A stretch of DNA of 64,000 bases. Origin: Promineifilum sp. (GTDB lineage: Bacteria; Chloroflexota; Anaerolineae; Promineifilales; Promineifilaceae). Positions 51,887 to 60,870 of this stretch are shown here, in pieces. A program made the position numbers and the translations under genes. Within the stretch, counting starts at the first letter, position 1; each line of letters begins with the position of its first letter. Under the pieces are notes generated by a model, which worked only from the letters and a program-made list of their open reading frames with translations, searched no databases and had not been told where the DNA came from. The DNA is taken from NCBI GenBank assembly GCA_017983515.1, contig JAGOBF010000006.1, positions 1 to 64,000 on the forward strand, written 5' to 3'.

Positions 51887-53914
51887 ATGTCCGACACGCA
51901 GACCCCCGACACCCCCCGGCTGACCGCGGCCGATGATCTCTACCGCTTCGACGTGCCCGCCGATCCGCAGATTGCCCCGGACGGCCGCCACGTCGTCTAC
52001 ACCGTCCGGCGCGTGGAGCGCGAGACGGAGAAGAAATACACCAACCTCTGGCTGGCCAACACCGATGACGGCCGGTCGCGCCGATTCACCCACGGCAAAT
52101 GGAGCGACAGCCAGCCGCGCTGGTCGCCCGACGGCCAGACCATCGCCTTCCTGTCTAACCGCGCCAACGAGGATCAGGCGCAGATCTACCTGATCCCCGT
52201 CGACGGCGGCGAGGCCCGGCCGCTGACCGATCTGAAGGGCAGCTTCGCCGCTTACGAATGGTCGCCCGACGGGACGAAGCTGGTCGTCCAATTCCGCCGC
52301 AAGGACGCCGACGTGCTGGAGCGCGAGAGGGACGAGGGTAAGAAGAAACTCGGGCTCTCGTCCCGTCGGATCACCCGTACCGACTACAAGTTCGACGGCG
52401 CGGGCTATCTGCCGCAGGAGCGCTGGCACGTGTGGGTCATCGACGCCGAAAGTGGCGAAGCGACAGAATTAACCGACGGCGACAAGGACGAAACCGAGCC
52501 GCGCTGGTCGCCCGATGGCCGGCATATCCTGTTTGTCTCCAACCGCAGCGAGCAGCCGGACATGGACCTCGATGCCACCGAGCTTTACCTGATCCCGGCC
52601 ACAGGCGGTGATATGCGCCGGATCGAGACACGCCCCGGCCGTAAGTTCAGCCCCGTGTTTTCGCCCGACGGGGCGCGCGTGGCCTTTCTGGGGCGCGACA
52701 AGCCCGGCCGCTGGTATCAGAACGCGCGGCTCTACGTGGTCCCAACGGATGGCGGCGATGCCATCGATGTCAGCGGCGCGCTGGACCTGCACCTGGCCCC
52801 GGCGACCAACGGCGACGCCTTCAACGAGTCCGCGCCGTTTCTGCCAGTCTGGTCGGCCAACGGCCGCCGCGTAATCTGCCTGGCGACGACGCGCGGCAAC
52901 GAGTCGCTGGTTTCGATGGCCGTATTCGAGCCGAATGATGAGCCGCTGTGGATCGTCGCCGAGCCGGGCGTCCTGGGCGGCTACACCTTCGACCGTGACC
53001 GCCAGCGCGTGGCCTATCTGTGGTCAACGCTCGACGATCCGGCCCAACTGCTCGTCCGCGACGTGGGCGAAGATGGCCCGGGCGAACCGCGCCCGTTGAC
53101 GGCGTTCAATCCCTGGTTGGCGGAGATCGAGACGGGCGAGCTGGAAGAGGTATGGTTCAAGGCCGCCGACGGCTTCGACCTGCACGGCTGGATTCTCAAA
53201 CCGCCCGGCTTTGTCCCCGGCCGGCAGTACCCGTCTATCCTGGAGATCCACGGCGGGCCGCAGACGCAGTACGGCAATATGTATATGCACGAGTTCCACT
53301 ACCTGGCCGCGGCCGGCTACGTGGTCACCTGGAGCAACCCGCGCGGCAGTCAGGGCTACGGCGAGGCCGTCACCGGAGCCATCTACGGCCAGTGGGGTAC
53401 GGTCGACTACGACGACGTGATGGCCTGGGCCGACTACGTGGCGCAGCTGCCCTACATCGACCCGGAGCGCATGGGCGTGACCGGCGGCAGCTATGGCGGC
53501 TACATGACCACGCTGATCATCGGCCGCACCGATCGCTTCAAGGCCGCCGTGGCCCAGCGCGTGGTCAGCAACTTCCTCAGCTTCTACGGCTCCAGCGACC
53601 TGAACTTCGGACTGGAGAACCTGGCGGGCACGCCCGCCCCTTGGGAAGATGTGGCGACTAACTGGGCGCAGTCGCCCATCAGCGCTATCGGCAATGCCAA
53701 GACGCCGACGCTGGTCGTCCACAGCGAGAACGATTATCGCTGCGACCAGGAGCAGGGCGAGCAGGTGTTCATCGCCTTGCGCCGGCTGGGCGTAGACACG
53801 GAGCTATTGCTGCTGCCGGGCGAGTCCCACGGCGTCAGCCGCGGCGGCCGCACCGACCGGCGCATCGCCCGGCTCGAGGGGATGCTGGGATGGTTTGAGA
53901 AGTATTTGAAGTAG
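51887..53914 (+). CDS. S9-family serine peptidase (acylaminoacyl-peptidase/prolyl-oligopeptidase type)
   Basis: The 675-residue product has an N-terminal beta-propeller with repeated PxWSPDGxxIxFxS blades (residues about 20-400). An alpha/beta-hydrolase domain follows with the nucleophile GGSYGGYM (Ser535), acid in HSENDYRC (Asp616) and His648 in GESHGVSRGG. No signal peptide, so it is a cytosolic oligopeptidase. The ATG at 51887 follows GGAG by nine bases. Confidence 0.93.
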   Translation: MSDTQTPDTPRLTAADDLYRFDVPADPQIAPDGRHVVYTVRRVERETEKKYTNLWLANTDDGRSRRFTHGKWSDSQPRWSPDGQTIAFLSNRANEDQAQIYLIPVDGGEARPLTDLKGSFAAYEWSPDGTKLVVQFRRKDADVLERERDEGKKKLGLSSRRITRTDYKFDGAGYLPQERWHVWVIDAESGEATELTDGDKDETEPRWSPDGRHILFVSNRSEQPDMDLDATELYLIPATGGDMRRIETRPGRKFSPVFSPDGARVAFLGRDKPGRWYQNARLYVVPTDGGDAIDVSGALDLHLAPATNGDAFNESAPFLPVWSANGRRVICLATTRGNESLVSMAVFEPNDEPLWIVAEPGVLGGYTFDRDRQRVAYLWSTLDDPAQLLVRDVGEDGPGEPRPLTAFNPWLAEIETGELEEVWFKAADGFDLHGWILKPPGFVPGRQYPSILEIHGGPQTQYGNMYMHEFHYLAAAGYVVTWSNPRGSQGYGEAVTGAIYGQWGTVDYDDVMAWADYVAQLPYIDPERMGVTGGSYGGYMTTLIIGRTDRFKAAVAQRVVSNFLSFYGSSDLNFGLENLAGTPAPWEDVATNWAQSPISAIGNAKTPTLVVHSENDYRCDQEQGEQVFIALRRLGVDTELLLLPGESHGVSRGGRTDRRIARLEGMLGWFEKYLK

Positions 53915-54064
53915 GGTATTTCGCAACCCCAGGTTGTACAATCGCTGATCGGGCGATCTGCCTGATGGGCCGCGCTCGATGCCGAAAAATTCGGGCGGCC
54001 CACATCCGGCAATTGGCCGCCGAAAAACTATGCCATCGGGGCAAGCTGTGGATTTATTTGTTTT

Positions 54065-55144
54065 ATGAATAATCTATTCGACAAACTGGACAAGGTCGTC
54101 GACCACTACAACGAGATCGAGCGAAAGATGGCCGAGCCAGACGTGCTGGCCAACCACACCCGGCTGACCGACCTGGCTCAGGAGCGCATGGACCTGAACG
54201 AGCTGGTGGAGACCTACCAGCAGTACACCCAGTTGCGCCAGGAGCTGAGTCAGGCCGAGGAGATGAGTGCGGCCGAGGAAGACGAGGAGATGGCCGCGAT
54301 GGCCGCCGACGAGATCGGCCGCCTCACGACCCAACTCGAAGGCCTGGAAGGCCGCCTGCGCTCCTTGCTGATCCCCAAAGACCCGCGCGACGACAAGAAT
54401 GTCTTCATCGAGATTCGGGCCGGCACGGGCGGCGACGAGGCCGGCATCTTCGCCGGAGACTTGCTGCGCATGTACATGCGCTACGCCGAGGCCCGGCGCT
54501 GGAAGGCGGAGATCGTCGACGAGAACGAGACCGGCGTGGGCGGCTACAAGGAAGTGATCCTGGCCGTGAAGGGCCGGGGCGCTTACTCGCGGCTGAAGTA
54601 CGAAAGCGGCGTCCATCGCGTGCAGCGCGTGCCACAGACTGAATCGCAGGGGCGCATCCATACCAGCGCGGCCACGGTGGCGGTGATGCCCGAACTCGAC
54701 CCGGTGGACATCACCCTGGATGAAAGGGAACTGGTCATCACGGCCGAGTTCTCATCCGGCCCCGGCGGCCAGCACATGCAGAAGAACGCCACGGCCGCGC
54801 GCGTCGTCCACAAGCCCACGGGCATGTTCGTCAAGATTCAGTCCGAGCGTAGCCTGTCGCAAAACAAGCAACTGGCGATGGCCATCATCCAGGCCCGGCT
54901 GGAGGAGATGGAACAGGAGAAGCAGAGTTCGGCCGAGGCCGCCAACCGCAAGGCGCAGGTGGGCAGCGGCGATCGCAGCGAGAAGATTCGCACCTACAAC
55001 TACCCGCAATCGCGCGTCACCGACCACCGCGTCGGCTTCACCAGCTACAACCTGCCGGTCGTCATGGACGGCGACCTGGATCCATTCATCGACGCCCTGA
55101 ACCTGGCCGACGAGGCCGAGAAGCTGGCCGCGGCGACTGAATGA
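54065..55144 (+). CDS. prfA: Peptide chain release factor 1
   Basis: The 359-residue product has the release-factor GGQ motif (PGGQHMQKN, residues 234-236), the RF1-type recognition loop in RVPQTESQGRIHTS (P-x-T), and a coiled-coil N-terminus. RF1 reads UAA and UAG and triggers peptide hydrolysis through GGQ. Length is normal. No prmC (N5-glutamine methyltransferase) partner follows, which is common but not universal. Confidence 0.96.
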   Translation: MNNLFDKLDKVVDHYNEIERKMAEPDVLANHTRLTDLAQERMDLNELVETYQQYTQLRQELSQAEEMSAAEEDEEMAAMAADEIGRLTTQLEGLEGRLRSLLIPKDPRDDKNVFIEIRAGTGGDEAGIFAGDLLRMYMRYAEARRWKAEIVDENETGVGGYKEVILAVKGRGAYSRLKYESGVHRVQRVPQTESQGRIHTSAATVAVMPELDPVDITLDERELVITAEFSSGPGGQHMQKNATAARVVHKPTGMFVKIQSERSLSQNKQLAMAIIQARLEEMEQEKQSSAEAANRKAQVGSGDRSEKIRTYNYPQSRVTDHRVGFTSYNLPVVMDGDLDPFIDALNLADEAEKLAAATE

Positions 55145-55316
55145 CGTTGCGTACTTCCGGAAGCGTCTCAATGCGGAAGTTGGGCGACCGGTTGTTAGCG
55201 AGGTCTTCGACAGCGACGGCATCCTGATCCGTTTTCCGGTGGAGTTCGAGGGTTTGGTGATAGGCCGAGCCGTCATAATCTCTATTGCAGCTCCCGGCCT
55301 TTCCGGTTCCAATTAG
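55143..55316 (+). pseudogene. Fragment of a nucleotidyltransferase-like gene
   Basis: A 57-codon open stretch reads DVAYFRKRLNAEVGRPVVSE then VFDSDGILIRFPVEF. The SEVFDSDGILIRF part aligns with IEDFDSDGILFFI of the next gene (55350-56180), and about 26 of 31 bases match around 55199-55230 versus 55590-55621. There is no start codon, so it is a decayed partial duplication. Confidence 0.55.
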
Positions 55317-55349
55317 CCGGTTCCCTCAGCGGAAAACTGCGCCGCCGCA

Positions 55350-56180
55350 ATGGTGACCCTTATGCAAATCGACTCTCCAAACCACCAAGCTATTCTTGAC
55401 CGCTTCATAGCCGCCTGCCAAGCCGATCCCCGCGTCCTGGCCGCCACGCTCTATGGCTCCCACGCCCGGGACGCGGCCGACGAATGGTCCGACCTCGACA
55501 TCGGCGTCATCGTCGCCGACGAGAACTACGATGACTTCGCCGCTGGGCGCGAGGACTTCATGCGGCGATGGGGCGAGCCACTGTTCATCGAGGATTTCGA
55601 CAGCGACGGCATTCTGTTCTTCATCCTGGCCGACGGGACCGAAGGGGAGCTATCTATCGACCGGACGAGCAACTTCATCGAGCCGCATGGGCAGTGGCGA
55701 ACGCTGGTGGACAAGACCGGCGTTTCGGCGACAGCCAAACCCCATCCGGCGGCCGATGTCACTGAGCAAGTCGAAACGCTACGCCGCCAGGTCGCCTGGT
55801 TTTTCCACGACTTGTCCCACTTCATCACGGCTATGGGACGCGATCAGTTATGGTGGGCGGCGGGCCAGTTGGAGATAGTGCGGCGCGTTTGCATCAATCT
55901 GGCCCGGCTGCATCACGACTTCGACGACGGTGAAGTCGGCGATGAACCGTGGTTCAAACTCGATAAGGCGTTGCCGCCGCAAGCCCTGGCCGGCCTGGAA
56001 GCGACCTTCGTACCACTGGAGCGCTCGGCCATGCTCGCGGCCGCGCAAATCATCCTCGACTTCTATCGGTCGTTGGCCGTGCCGTTGGCGGAGGCTCACG
56101 GCATTCCCTATCCCTCCGGGCTGGAGCGTTTGATGTCGGCCCGATTGAAGCGATTGGCAAGCCCGGACAACTCTCTATAA
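55350..56180 (+). CDS. Nucleotidyltransferase-domain protein (aminoglycoside-adenylyltransferase-like)
   Basis: The 276-residue product has a Pol-beta nucleotidyltransferase head: YGSHARDAADEWSDLDIGVIV with the catalytic GS and DxD (Asp-Leu-Asp), then an Asp-containing strand LSIDRTSN, and a helical C-terminal domain of the HEPN/AadA type. The target could be an antibiotic, RNA or protein. Start at the ATG 55350 or 55362. Confidence 0.75.
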   Translation: MVTLMQIDSPNHQAILDRFIAACQADPRVLAATLYGSHARDAADEWSDLDIGVIVADENYDDFAAGREDFMRRWGEPLFIEDFDSDGILFFILADGTEGELSIDRTSNFIEPHGQWRTLVDKTGVSATAKPHPAADVTEQVETLRRQVAWFFHDLSHFITAMGRDQLWWAAGQLEIVRRVCINLARLHHDFDDGEVGDEPWFKLDKALPPQALAGLEATFVPLERSAMLAAAQIILDFYRSLAVPLAEAHGIPYPSGLERLMSARLKRLASPDNSL

Positions 56181-56270
56181 TTAGATTGACACCCGCAACC
56201 TTTCGCCGATAGGCGTTATCATTCTAATAACCCGGTTTGGGGACGAACTCGGTTATAGGGGAGATGAACT

Positions 56271-56465
56271 ATGATGCGACGATTATCTGCTCTCACGATC
56301 CTGTTGACGGCCCTGTTCGCGGCCGCGCAGCCGGCGCTGGCCCAGGAGGAAAACCCTCTGGCCCATGCCGTCCTGTTCGACAATGTGACCGGCTGGGCGC
56401 TTGTTGGGCTGGCCGCCCTGCTGATGTTGCTGTTCATTTTGCGGACGCGCCGCGGGCCGAATTAA
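56271..56465 (+). CDS. Small exported membrane protein
   Basis: The 64-residue product has a signal peptide (MMRRLSALTILLTALFAAAQPALAQ), a short polar segment, then one membrane helix (GWALVGLAALLMLLFIL) and a basic end. Unknown function. AGGGGAGA lies eight bases before the ATG. Confidence 0.65.
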   Translation: MMRRLSALTILLTALFAAAQPALAQEENPLAHAVLFDNVTGWALVGLAALLMLLFILRTRRGPN

Positions 56466-56511
56466 CGTTCGTCTCGTAAACCGTGACCGGCGTCCTTAGG
56501 CACCGGCCGAC

Positions 56512-56590
56512 TTATCCTTCCATAACCACCCGCAAATCGAATCCCTGCTTCAATAGTTCCTCGGCGAAGGCCGGGCCGGGTCCGCGCCAC
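56512..56590 (-). pseudogene. C-terminal fragment of a saccharopine-dehydrogenase-like gene
   Basis: The reverse strand reads GPGPAFAEELLKQGFDLRVV then MEG and a stop. This is nearly the same as the end of the intact gene at 57393-58574 (LPGPAFADELLMRGFDLRVTWRE). The rest of the second copy is gone or unreadable. Confidence 0.75.
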
Positions 56591-56860
56591 CTTCCCAGCC
56601 TAGCACGGCGGCCGTTTCGGGGTGAACTCCAGGTAGTCATAGGTGGCGGCGACCAAAAGTATAGGGAGTCATGATCGACCGCCTTGGCTGACTTGGGCCC
56701 TGACTATTCCTTATTTACTTTTTTCTCATTTTCTTTTATCCTGTTGCCAGGGTTAGAAACCTCCACCATTGCCAGTGAGATGGAGAGGATCGACCCCCGA
56801 TCAATCCGGTTTTGGTCTTCATCTTATCAACGCAGACAACCAATCCTTAGGAGGTATATC

Positions 56861-57253
56861 ATGTCCGTCGACAGCACCATTGAAACAATGACGCGTTATT
56901 TCGATTCCGAGCATTCCGATGTCAGTATGATGGCCGAAGACGTCGTCTTTACCATCATGGCCACCGGGCAGGAGCATCATGGCCGCGAGGGTGTGATGGG
57001 CATGCTCAATTATTTCTACCATATCGCCTTTGATGCGATGGCGACGACTGAAAACACGATTTTCGGCGACGGGAAAGCGTTGGTCGAGGGCGACTTCGTC
57101 GGCAAGCACATCGGCGAATTCGCCGGCATCCCGGCGACGAATAAAGATGTACGCGTGCCTATCTGCGTGGTGTACGATTTGGAAAACGATAAGATCAGCA
57201 GGGGCCGGGTCTACTTTGAAATACCGGCCTTGATGCAGCAGTTGGGGGTCTAG
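56861..57253 (+). CDS. SnoaL-like (NTF2-fold) protein
   Basis: The 130-residue product has the NTF2-fold layout of SnoaL-like cyclases (IETMTRYFDSEHSDVSMMAED ... GREGVMGMLNYFYH ... GKALVEGDFVGKHIGEFAGIPATNKDVRVPICVVYDLENDKI). The ATG at 56861 has TAGGAGG seven bases upstream. A perfect terminator follows. The ligand or reaction is unknown. Confidence 0.8.
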   Translation: MSVDSTIETMTRYFDSEHSDVSMMAEDVVFTIMATGQEHHGREGVMGMLNYFYHIAFDAMATTENTIFGDGKALVEGDFVGKHIGEFAGIPATNKDVRVPICVVYDLENDKISRGRVYFEIPALMQQLGV

Positions 57254-57271
57254 CGGTATCATGCTTGTATA

Positions 57272-57302
57272 AAACCCGAGTTTCTGGGTGAAACTCGGGT
57301 TT
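57272..57302. terminator. Terminator hairpin after the SnoaL-like gene
   Basis: AAACCCGAGTTTC (57272-57284), loop TGGGT, and GAAACTCGGGTTT (57290-57302) form a perfect 13-bp stem related to the AGAAACC repeat family. Confidence 0.85.
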
Positions 57303-57392
57303 ATACCTTGGGGCGGATTGCGTTTGCACTTCGAGCAAGATTAGACGGCCCTGACCTACCGGCCTATTTGATATTGTTAACTGCCTCCCTCT

Positions 57393-58574
57393 CTATTCTC
57401 GCCACGTTACCCGCAGATCAAACCCGCGCATCAACAGCTCATCAGCGAAGGCCGGGCCGGGCAGCGCCAGTTCGACCGGCACGCCGCCGCGTGGGGTCAG
57501 ACCGCGGGCCTGGGCGGCGCAGATGATGGCCGCGTGCCAGCCCGTGGTGCGCTCCATCGCCGTGAAACCCGTCGCCTCATCATAGCGGTCGAACAAGTCC
57601 ACGATCACCTCGCGCTCTCGGCCGTCCTTCAGCCCGCGGCCGATGATGCGCACGATGACCAGATCCCGGTCGCCCGATTGGGCGTTGATCTTTGGCCCGA
57701 GAACGGCGTGGAGCAGGTGGCGCGGCACGACCATTTGGCCGTCCACCTCGACCGGCTCCAGGTCGATCAGCCCTGCGTCGCTGAAGGCCTTCCATTGGGC
57801 GAAGTGGCCCGGCCAGCGAATGGTCTTGTTTTGCAGCGTGCGCAGCTTGCCGGCCCACGTCCAGGGCATGGTGCTCGTGCCGCCGGCGGTGGTGAAAGCC
57901 TCCAGCGTGCCGATCCCTTCACCGAAATCGATCAGCTCGTACTCGTCATCGCGAAAACAATCCATCTCCACCAGCCGGCCGTCGCGGATGAAGGCTGTCG
58001 GCCCGAAATATTCGTTGGTCAGCCCCTCGATGTTGAAGGTCAGGATGTAGTTCCACGGCGGCCGCGGCTCGGCCGGAATGCCGCCATCGTACATGATCAG
58101 ATCGCGGCACTCGTCGAACAGGCTCATCGTGTAGGCGCACAGTGAATTGCCCAGCCCCGGCACCTGGCCGCAGTCGGGCGTCAGGGTGATGCCGGCGGCA
58201 CGGGCTTCGGCGTCCAGGGCCAGTTGAGTGCGGGTCTGGTCGGTGTTACCGCCAAAGTCGGCCATGCTGGCCCCGGCGCGGATGGCCGCATGGGCCAGCG
58301 CCAGGTTGAAGAAGTAGGGCGCGCCGGAGATGAAGGCGTCGGTGCGATGGGCCGTCAGCAGGGCGACCACGGCGTCGGCGTCGCGCACGTCGAGCGCGGC
58401 GGCCGTGGCGACCGCGCGGCCGGCCAGCCGGTTGACGCGCGCGGCGGCGCGTTCGGCGGCCTCCGGCTGCCAGTCGGCCATCAGGATGGCGACGGCGTCG
58501 CCGTGGACGGCCAGGTCATAGGCGGCGGCCGTTCCCTGGCGGCCGGAGCCGAGGATGGCGTAGCGATGGAGCAT
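57393..58574 (-). CDS. Saccharopine dehydrogenase-family protein
   Basis: The 393-residue product has the NAD(P)-binding start YAILGSGRQGTAAAYDLAVHG and the family signatures GAPYFFNLALAHAAIRAGASMADFGGNTDQ and TLTPDCGQVPGLGNSLCAY. It then has the C-terminal catalytic lobe (GAPA/DVRD region and GWHAAIICAAQARG). It is likely a lysine 6-dehydrogenase or similar carbon-nitrogen oxidoreductase. A partial second copy lies downstream at 56512-56590. Confidence 0.88.
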   Translation of the reverse strand: MLHRYAILGSGRQGTAAAYDLAVHGDAVAILMADWQPEAAERAAARVNRLAGRAVATAAALDVRDADAVVALLTAHRTDAFISGAPYFFNLALAHAAIRAGASMADFGGNTDQTRTQLALDAEARAAGITLTPDCGQVPGLGNSLCAYTMSLFDECRDLIMYDGGIPAEPRPPWNYILTFNIEGLTNEYFGPTAFIRDGRLVEMDCFRDDEYELIDFGEGIGTLEAFTTAGGTSTMPWTWAGKLRTLQNKTIRWPGHFAQWKAFSDAGLIDLEPVEVDGQMVVPRHLLHAVLGPKINAQSGDRDLVIVRIIGRGLKDGREREVIVDLFDRYDEATGFTAMERTTGWHAAIICAAQARGLTPRGGVPVELALPGPAFADELLMRGFDLRVTWRE

Positions 58575-58911
58575 GTTGGACCTCCAGAAGAGAAACTACA
58601 GATTTCACGGATGGGACGGATTGAAGGATCAAATCGAAAGAATTATCCGCGGTTTTGGCCGATTGGGCAGATATAGTCGAGGCGATTTCCGGCGAAAGAT
58701 GTGCCGGTTATGGACGGATTCGCTGACCCTCGGTTAGTTTTTCCTCAGAAAATCATCAATTTTCCCAATTACATGATACAGTTGCCTAGAACAAACGGGC
58801 GAATCCTGTCGCGTTATGCGGCGCGCCCGGGGGAAGAGGCGCCGCCCCTGTGAAGGGAGTGCGCCTTCGTTTTGTAAACTGTGCAGCATTAAAGTTAGAG
58901 GAGGTGCCGGA
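58575..58911. other. Divergent intergenic region with a dispersed repeat and a GC hairpin
   Basis: No gene is seen. It contains the 31-base repeat at 58642-58672 (on the minus strand, in the same orientation as the dehydrogenase gene that follows) and a GCGGCGC/GCGCCGC hairpin (58818-58845) in the leader of the small gene at 58912. Confidence 0.6.
58642..58672 (-). repeat. 31-base ATCTGCC...CCGCGGATAAT repeat upstream of the dehydrogenase gene
   Basis: On the minus strand it reads ATCTGCCCAATCGGCC then AAAACCGCGGATAAT, 25 of 31 identical to the copy at 41958-41988. It lies 68 bases before the start codon at 58574. Confidence 0.7.
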
Positions 58912-59112
58912 ATGGCATTCAAATTTACGAACAGTAAAGGTAAGGATTATTTTCTTCACTCGCGAGTCGTCGAACTGAAGGGCGGCCGCAAGCAGCAGCT
59001 CTATTTCTTCGCCAAGGAACCGAGTCAGGGCGCGCTCGACGCTGTCCCTTCCGGTTACCAGGTGGCCGAGTCGAAGAACGGCCTACCCGTGTTGAAGAAG
59101 CAGCAGGCCTAA
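58912..59112 (+). CDS. Small conserved-looking protein of unknown function
   Basis: The 66-residue product (FTNSKGKDYFLHSRVVELKGGRKQQLYFFAKEPSQ ... ALDAVPSGYQVAESKNGLPVLKK) forms a beta-rich domain. A strong ribosome site GAGGAGGTG precedes the ATG and a perfect terminator follows, so it is probably made at high level. Confidence 0.8.
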   Translation: MAFKFTNSKGKDYFLHSRVVELKGGRKQQLYFFAKEPSQGALDAVPSGYQVAESKNGLPVLKKQQA

Positions 59113-59124
59113 ACCTGCCTCATA

Positions 59125-59161
59125 AAAAAGAGCGGAGCCGAAAGCGGCTCCGCTCTTTTTT
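59125..59161 (+). terminator. Rho-independent terminator
   Basis: AAAAAGAGCGGAGCCG (59125-59140), loop AAAG, and CGGCTCCGCTCTTTTT (59145-59160) form a perfect stem with a T-run. Confidence 0.95.
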
Positions 59162-59217
59162 GATCCCGTGGCTGTTTCCTGCCCACGGCCATAATCAATA
59201 GTCCACCTTCGTTTCGG

Positions 59218-60348
59218 CTAGTGGCTGGAGCCTCTGGCCTCCGGCGAATAGATGTCCGTGTCCCAGTCGCCGTCCACTATCAGGAGACCGGCCGCGCCTT
59301 TCTGCGTGCGATAGAGGGCGTGGTCGACTAGCAGATACTCACCCGGCACATCCAGCCCCAGCTCAAAGGTGGAGACGGAGCCCGGCGGCACGTACCATAC
59401 TTCCTCATTGCTGAGGAATGTTTCCGGCGAACCGGTGTAGACTTTGTCGAATACCTCGCCGATGATGTGGAAGTTCGAGCCGATATTGGGCCCGCCCACA
59501 CCGAAGAAAACGCGCACCGTCTCGCCGACTTCGGCATGCAACGGATAGATCTTGCTCAGCGCGTTAACGTGGCCGTTGAAAGTGAAGTACTCAGGATTTT
59601 CGGCCAGCGCCTTCTCCGCGCTAAAAGGCTGGTGCCCCTTATCGCCATACCGGCCCACCGTGTACCAGTCGCCCTGCATGATGTAGAACTCGCGGTCGAC
59701 CGGCGGCAGGCCGCCAACCGGCTCGACGAGGATCGCGCCGTACATGCCCTGGGCGATGTGGTGCTGCGGCGGCGGATAGGCGCAATGGTAAACGTAGACG
59801 CCGGCATGAAGGGCCTTGAAGCTGAAGGTCTTCGTCTCGCCGGGCAAGACGTTGGTGACGGCCGCGCCGCCGCCGGGGCCGTTGACGGCGTGAAGGTCGA
59901 TGTTGTGGCCGCTCTTGCTTTCCGGCGGATTGACGAGCGTCAGTTCCACGGTATCGCCTTCCATCACGCGGAGCATGGGGCCGGGCACGGTGTTATCAAA
60001 GGTCCAGAAGTCATAGGTGGTGCCGTCGGCCAGTTCGGCCGTGACCTCATGGGTGACCAGGGTGATTTGCACGGTGGTTGGCTCCGTACGAGTGATGGGC
60101 GGCGGCACGTTGGCCGGGTCGTAGGCGACGTTGGGGACGTGGGTCGTGTGTGCCGGTTCGAGTGTCGCGGATATGCCAATGCGGTTAACGGCCGTATCGG
60201 TGCGCGCGGCCGAAACCTCAAGCGCGGCCGAGGCCGCTGTCAGCTCTTGCTGAAGGGTGTTGGCGCGGATGAAACCATAGACGCCCAGGATGATTCCAAG
60301 GGCGGCCAGAACGAGGGCCAGGAGACCCGTCAAACTCTGACGATTCAT
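59218..60348 (-). CDS. nirK: Copper-containing nitrite reductase (NirK type)
   Basis: The 376-residue product has one N-terminal membrane anchor or signal (about residues 8-28) and two cupredoxin domains. The copper ligands match NirK: type 1 His148, Cys189, His197 and Met202 (HNIDLH, HCAYPPPQHHIAQGM); type 2 His153, His188 and His343 (HALYR). The catalytic Asp is Asp151 and the second active-site His is His294 (FHIIGEVF). It would reduce nitrite to nitric oxide outside the membrane. Electrons may come through a cytochrome c or cupredoxin, which fits the ccm cluster elsewhere in the window. No nirV, nor or nnr regulator is adjacent. Confidence 0.93.
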   Translation of the reverse strand: MNRQSLTGLLALVLAALGIILGVYGFIRANTLQQELTAASAALEVSAARTDTAVNRIGISATLEPAHTTHVPNVAYDPANVPPPITRTEPTTVQITLVTHEVTAELADGTTYDFWTFDNTVPGPMLRVMEGDTVELTLVNPPESKSGHNIDLHAVNGPGGGAAVTNVLPGETKTFSFKALHAGVYVYHCAYPPPQHHIAQGMYGAILVEPVGGLPPVDREFYIMQGDWYTVGRYGDKGHQPFSAEKALAENPEYFTFNGHVNALSKIYPLHAEVGETVRVFFGVGGPNIGSNFHIIGEVFDKVYTGSPETFLSNEEVWYVPPGSVSTFELGLDVPGEYLLVDHALYRTQKGAAGLLIVDGDWDTDIYSPEARGSSH

Positions 60349-60813
60349 AATCTTTTCAACTCTCCCAAATAACTCAGTGGAACGTTCTCATGTCAATCTG
60401 CGCCCCGACGCCGGATCGAACCATCCAGGGATCGATCCGGCGTTCTCCAGGGCTTGAGAGGCCAGGGCCGGCAACCGAATGCTCATGACGTGAAGCGCAC
60501 TACGCTCGTATCATGCCGGCCGGTCTCCCAGAATATTCATGATTATATCGTTATTCGATATGATTTACGACATGTCGCCCACGATCCGTATACGGGCGGC
60601 GCGACGACGGCAAACCGTTCATCCGTCACCGCTCTGCCCCGGCGGAGCGACCGGCCGCTGAGTTCGTCGATAGATACGTTCGACAGATTAGTGGGAATCA
60701 GGCTGACCAGCGCCGCAGCACCACGTGGAAAGACCGCGGGGAGAATGGCGGGGCGGGCGCGTCGGCGACGTGGCAGTCAATGGGCCCGCTGGCTCGGCGG
60801 ACAGGAACAGGGC
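60349..60813. other. Upstream region of nirK, no gene
   Basis: A possible nirK promoter on the minus strand has TTGACA and, 18 bases on, TTATTT. Centre features are GAACGTTC and a separate ATATCG/CGATAT inverted repeat at 60545-60561. No convincing FNR box is seen. Confidence 0.45.
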
Positions 60814-60862
60814 ACGGGCGATTTTCCGACACTCCAGAGGAGCTGGAAAATCGCCCGTCTGT
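60814..60862. terminator. Bidirectional hairpin between nirK upstream region and the DUF6345-like gene
   Basis: ACGGGCGATTTTCC (60814-60827) and GGAAAATCGCCCGT (60844-60857) form a perfect 14-bp stem just beyond the stop at 60871. Confidence 0.75.
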
Positions 60863-60870
60863 TTTAGCTA

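Noticed and set aside
60349-60560. Possible FNR/NNR site in front of nirK
   Set aside because: No TTGAT-N4-ATCAA or similar box is present; only a generic promoter and short palindromes are seen.
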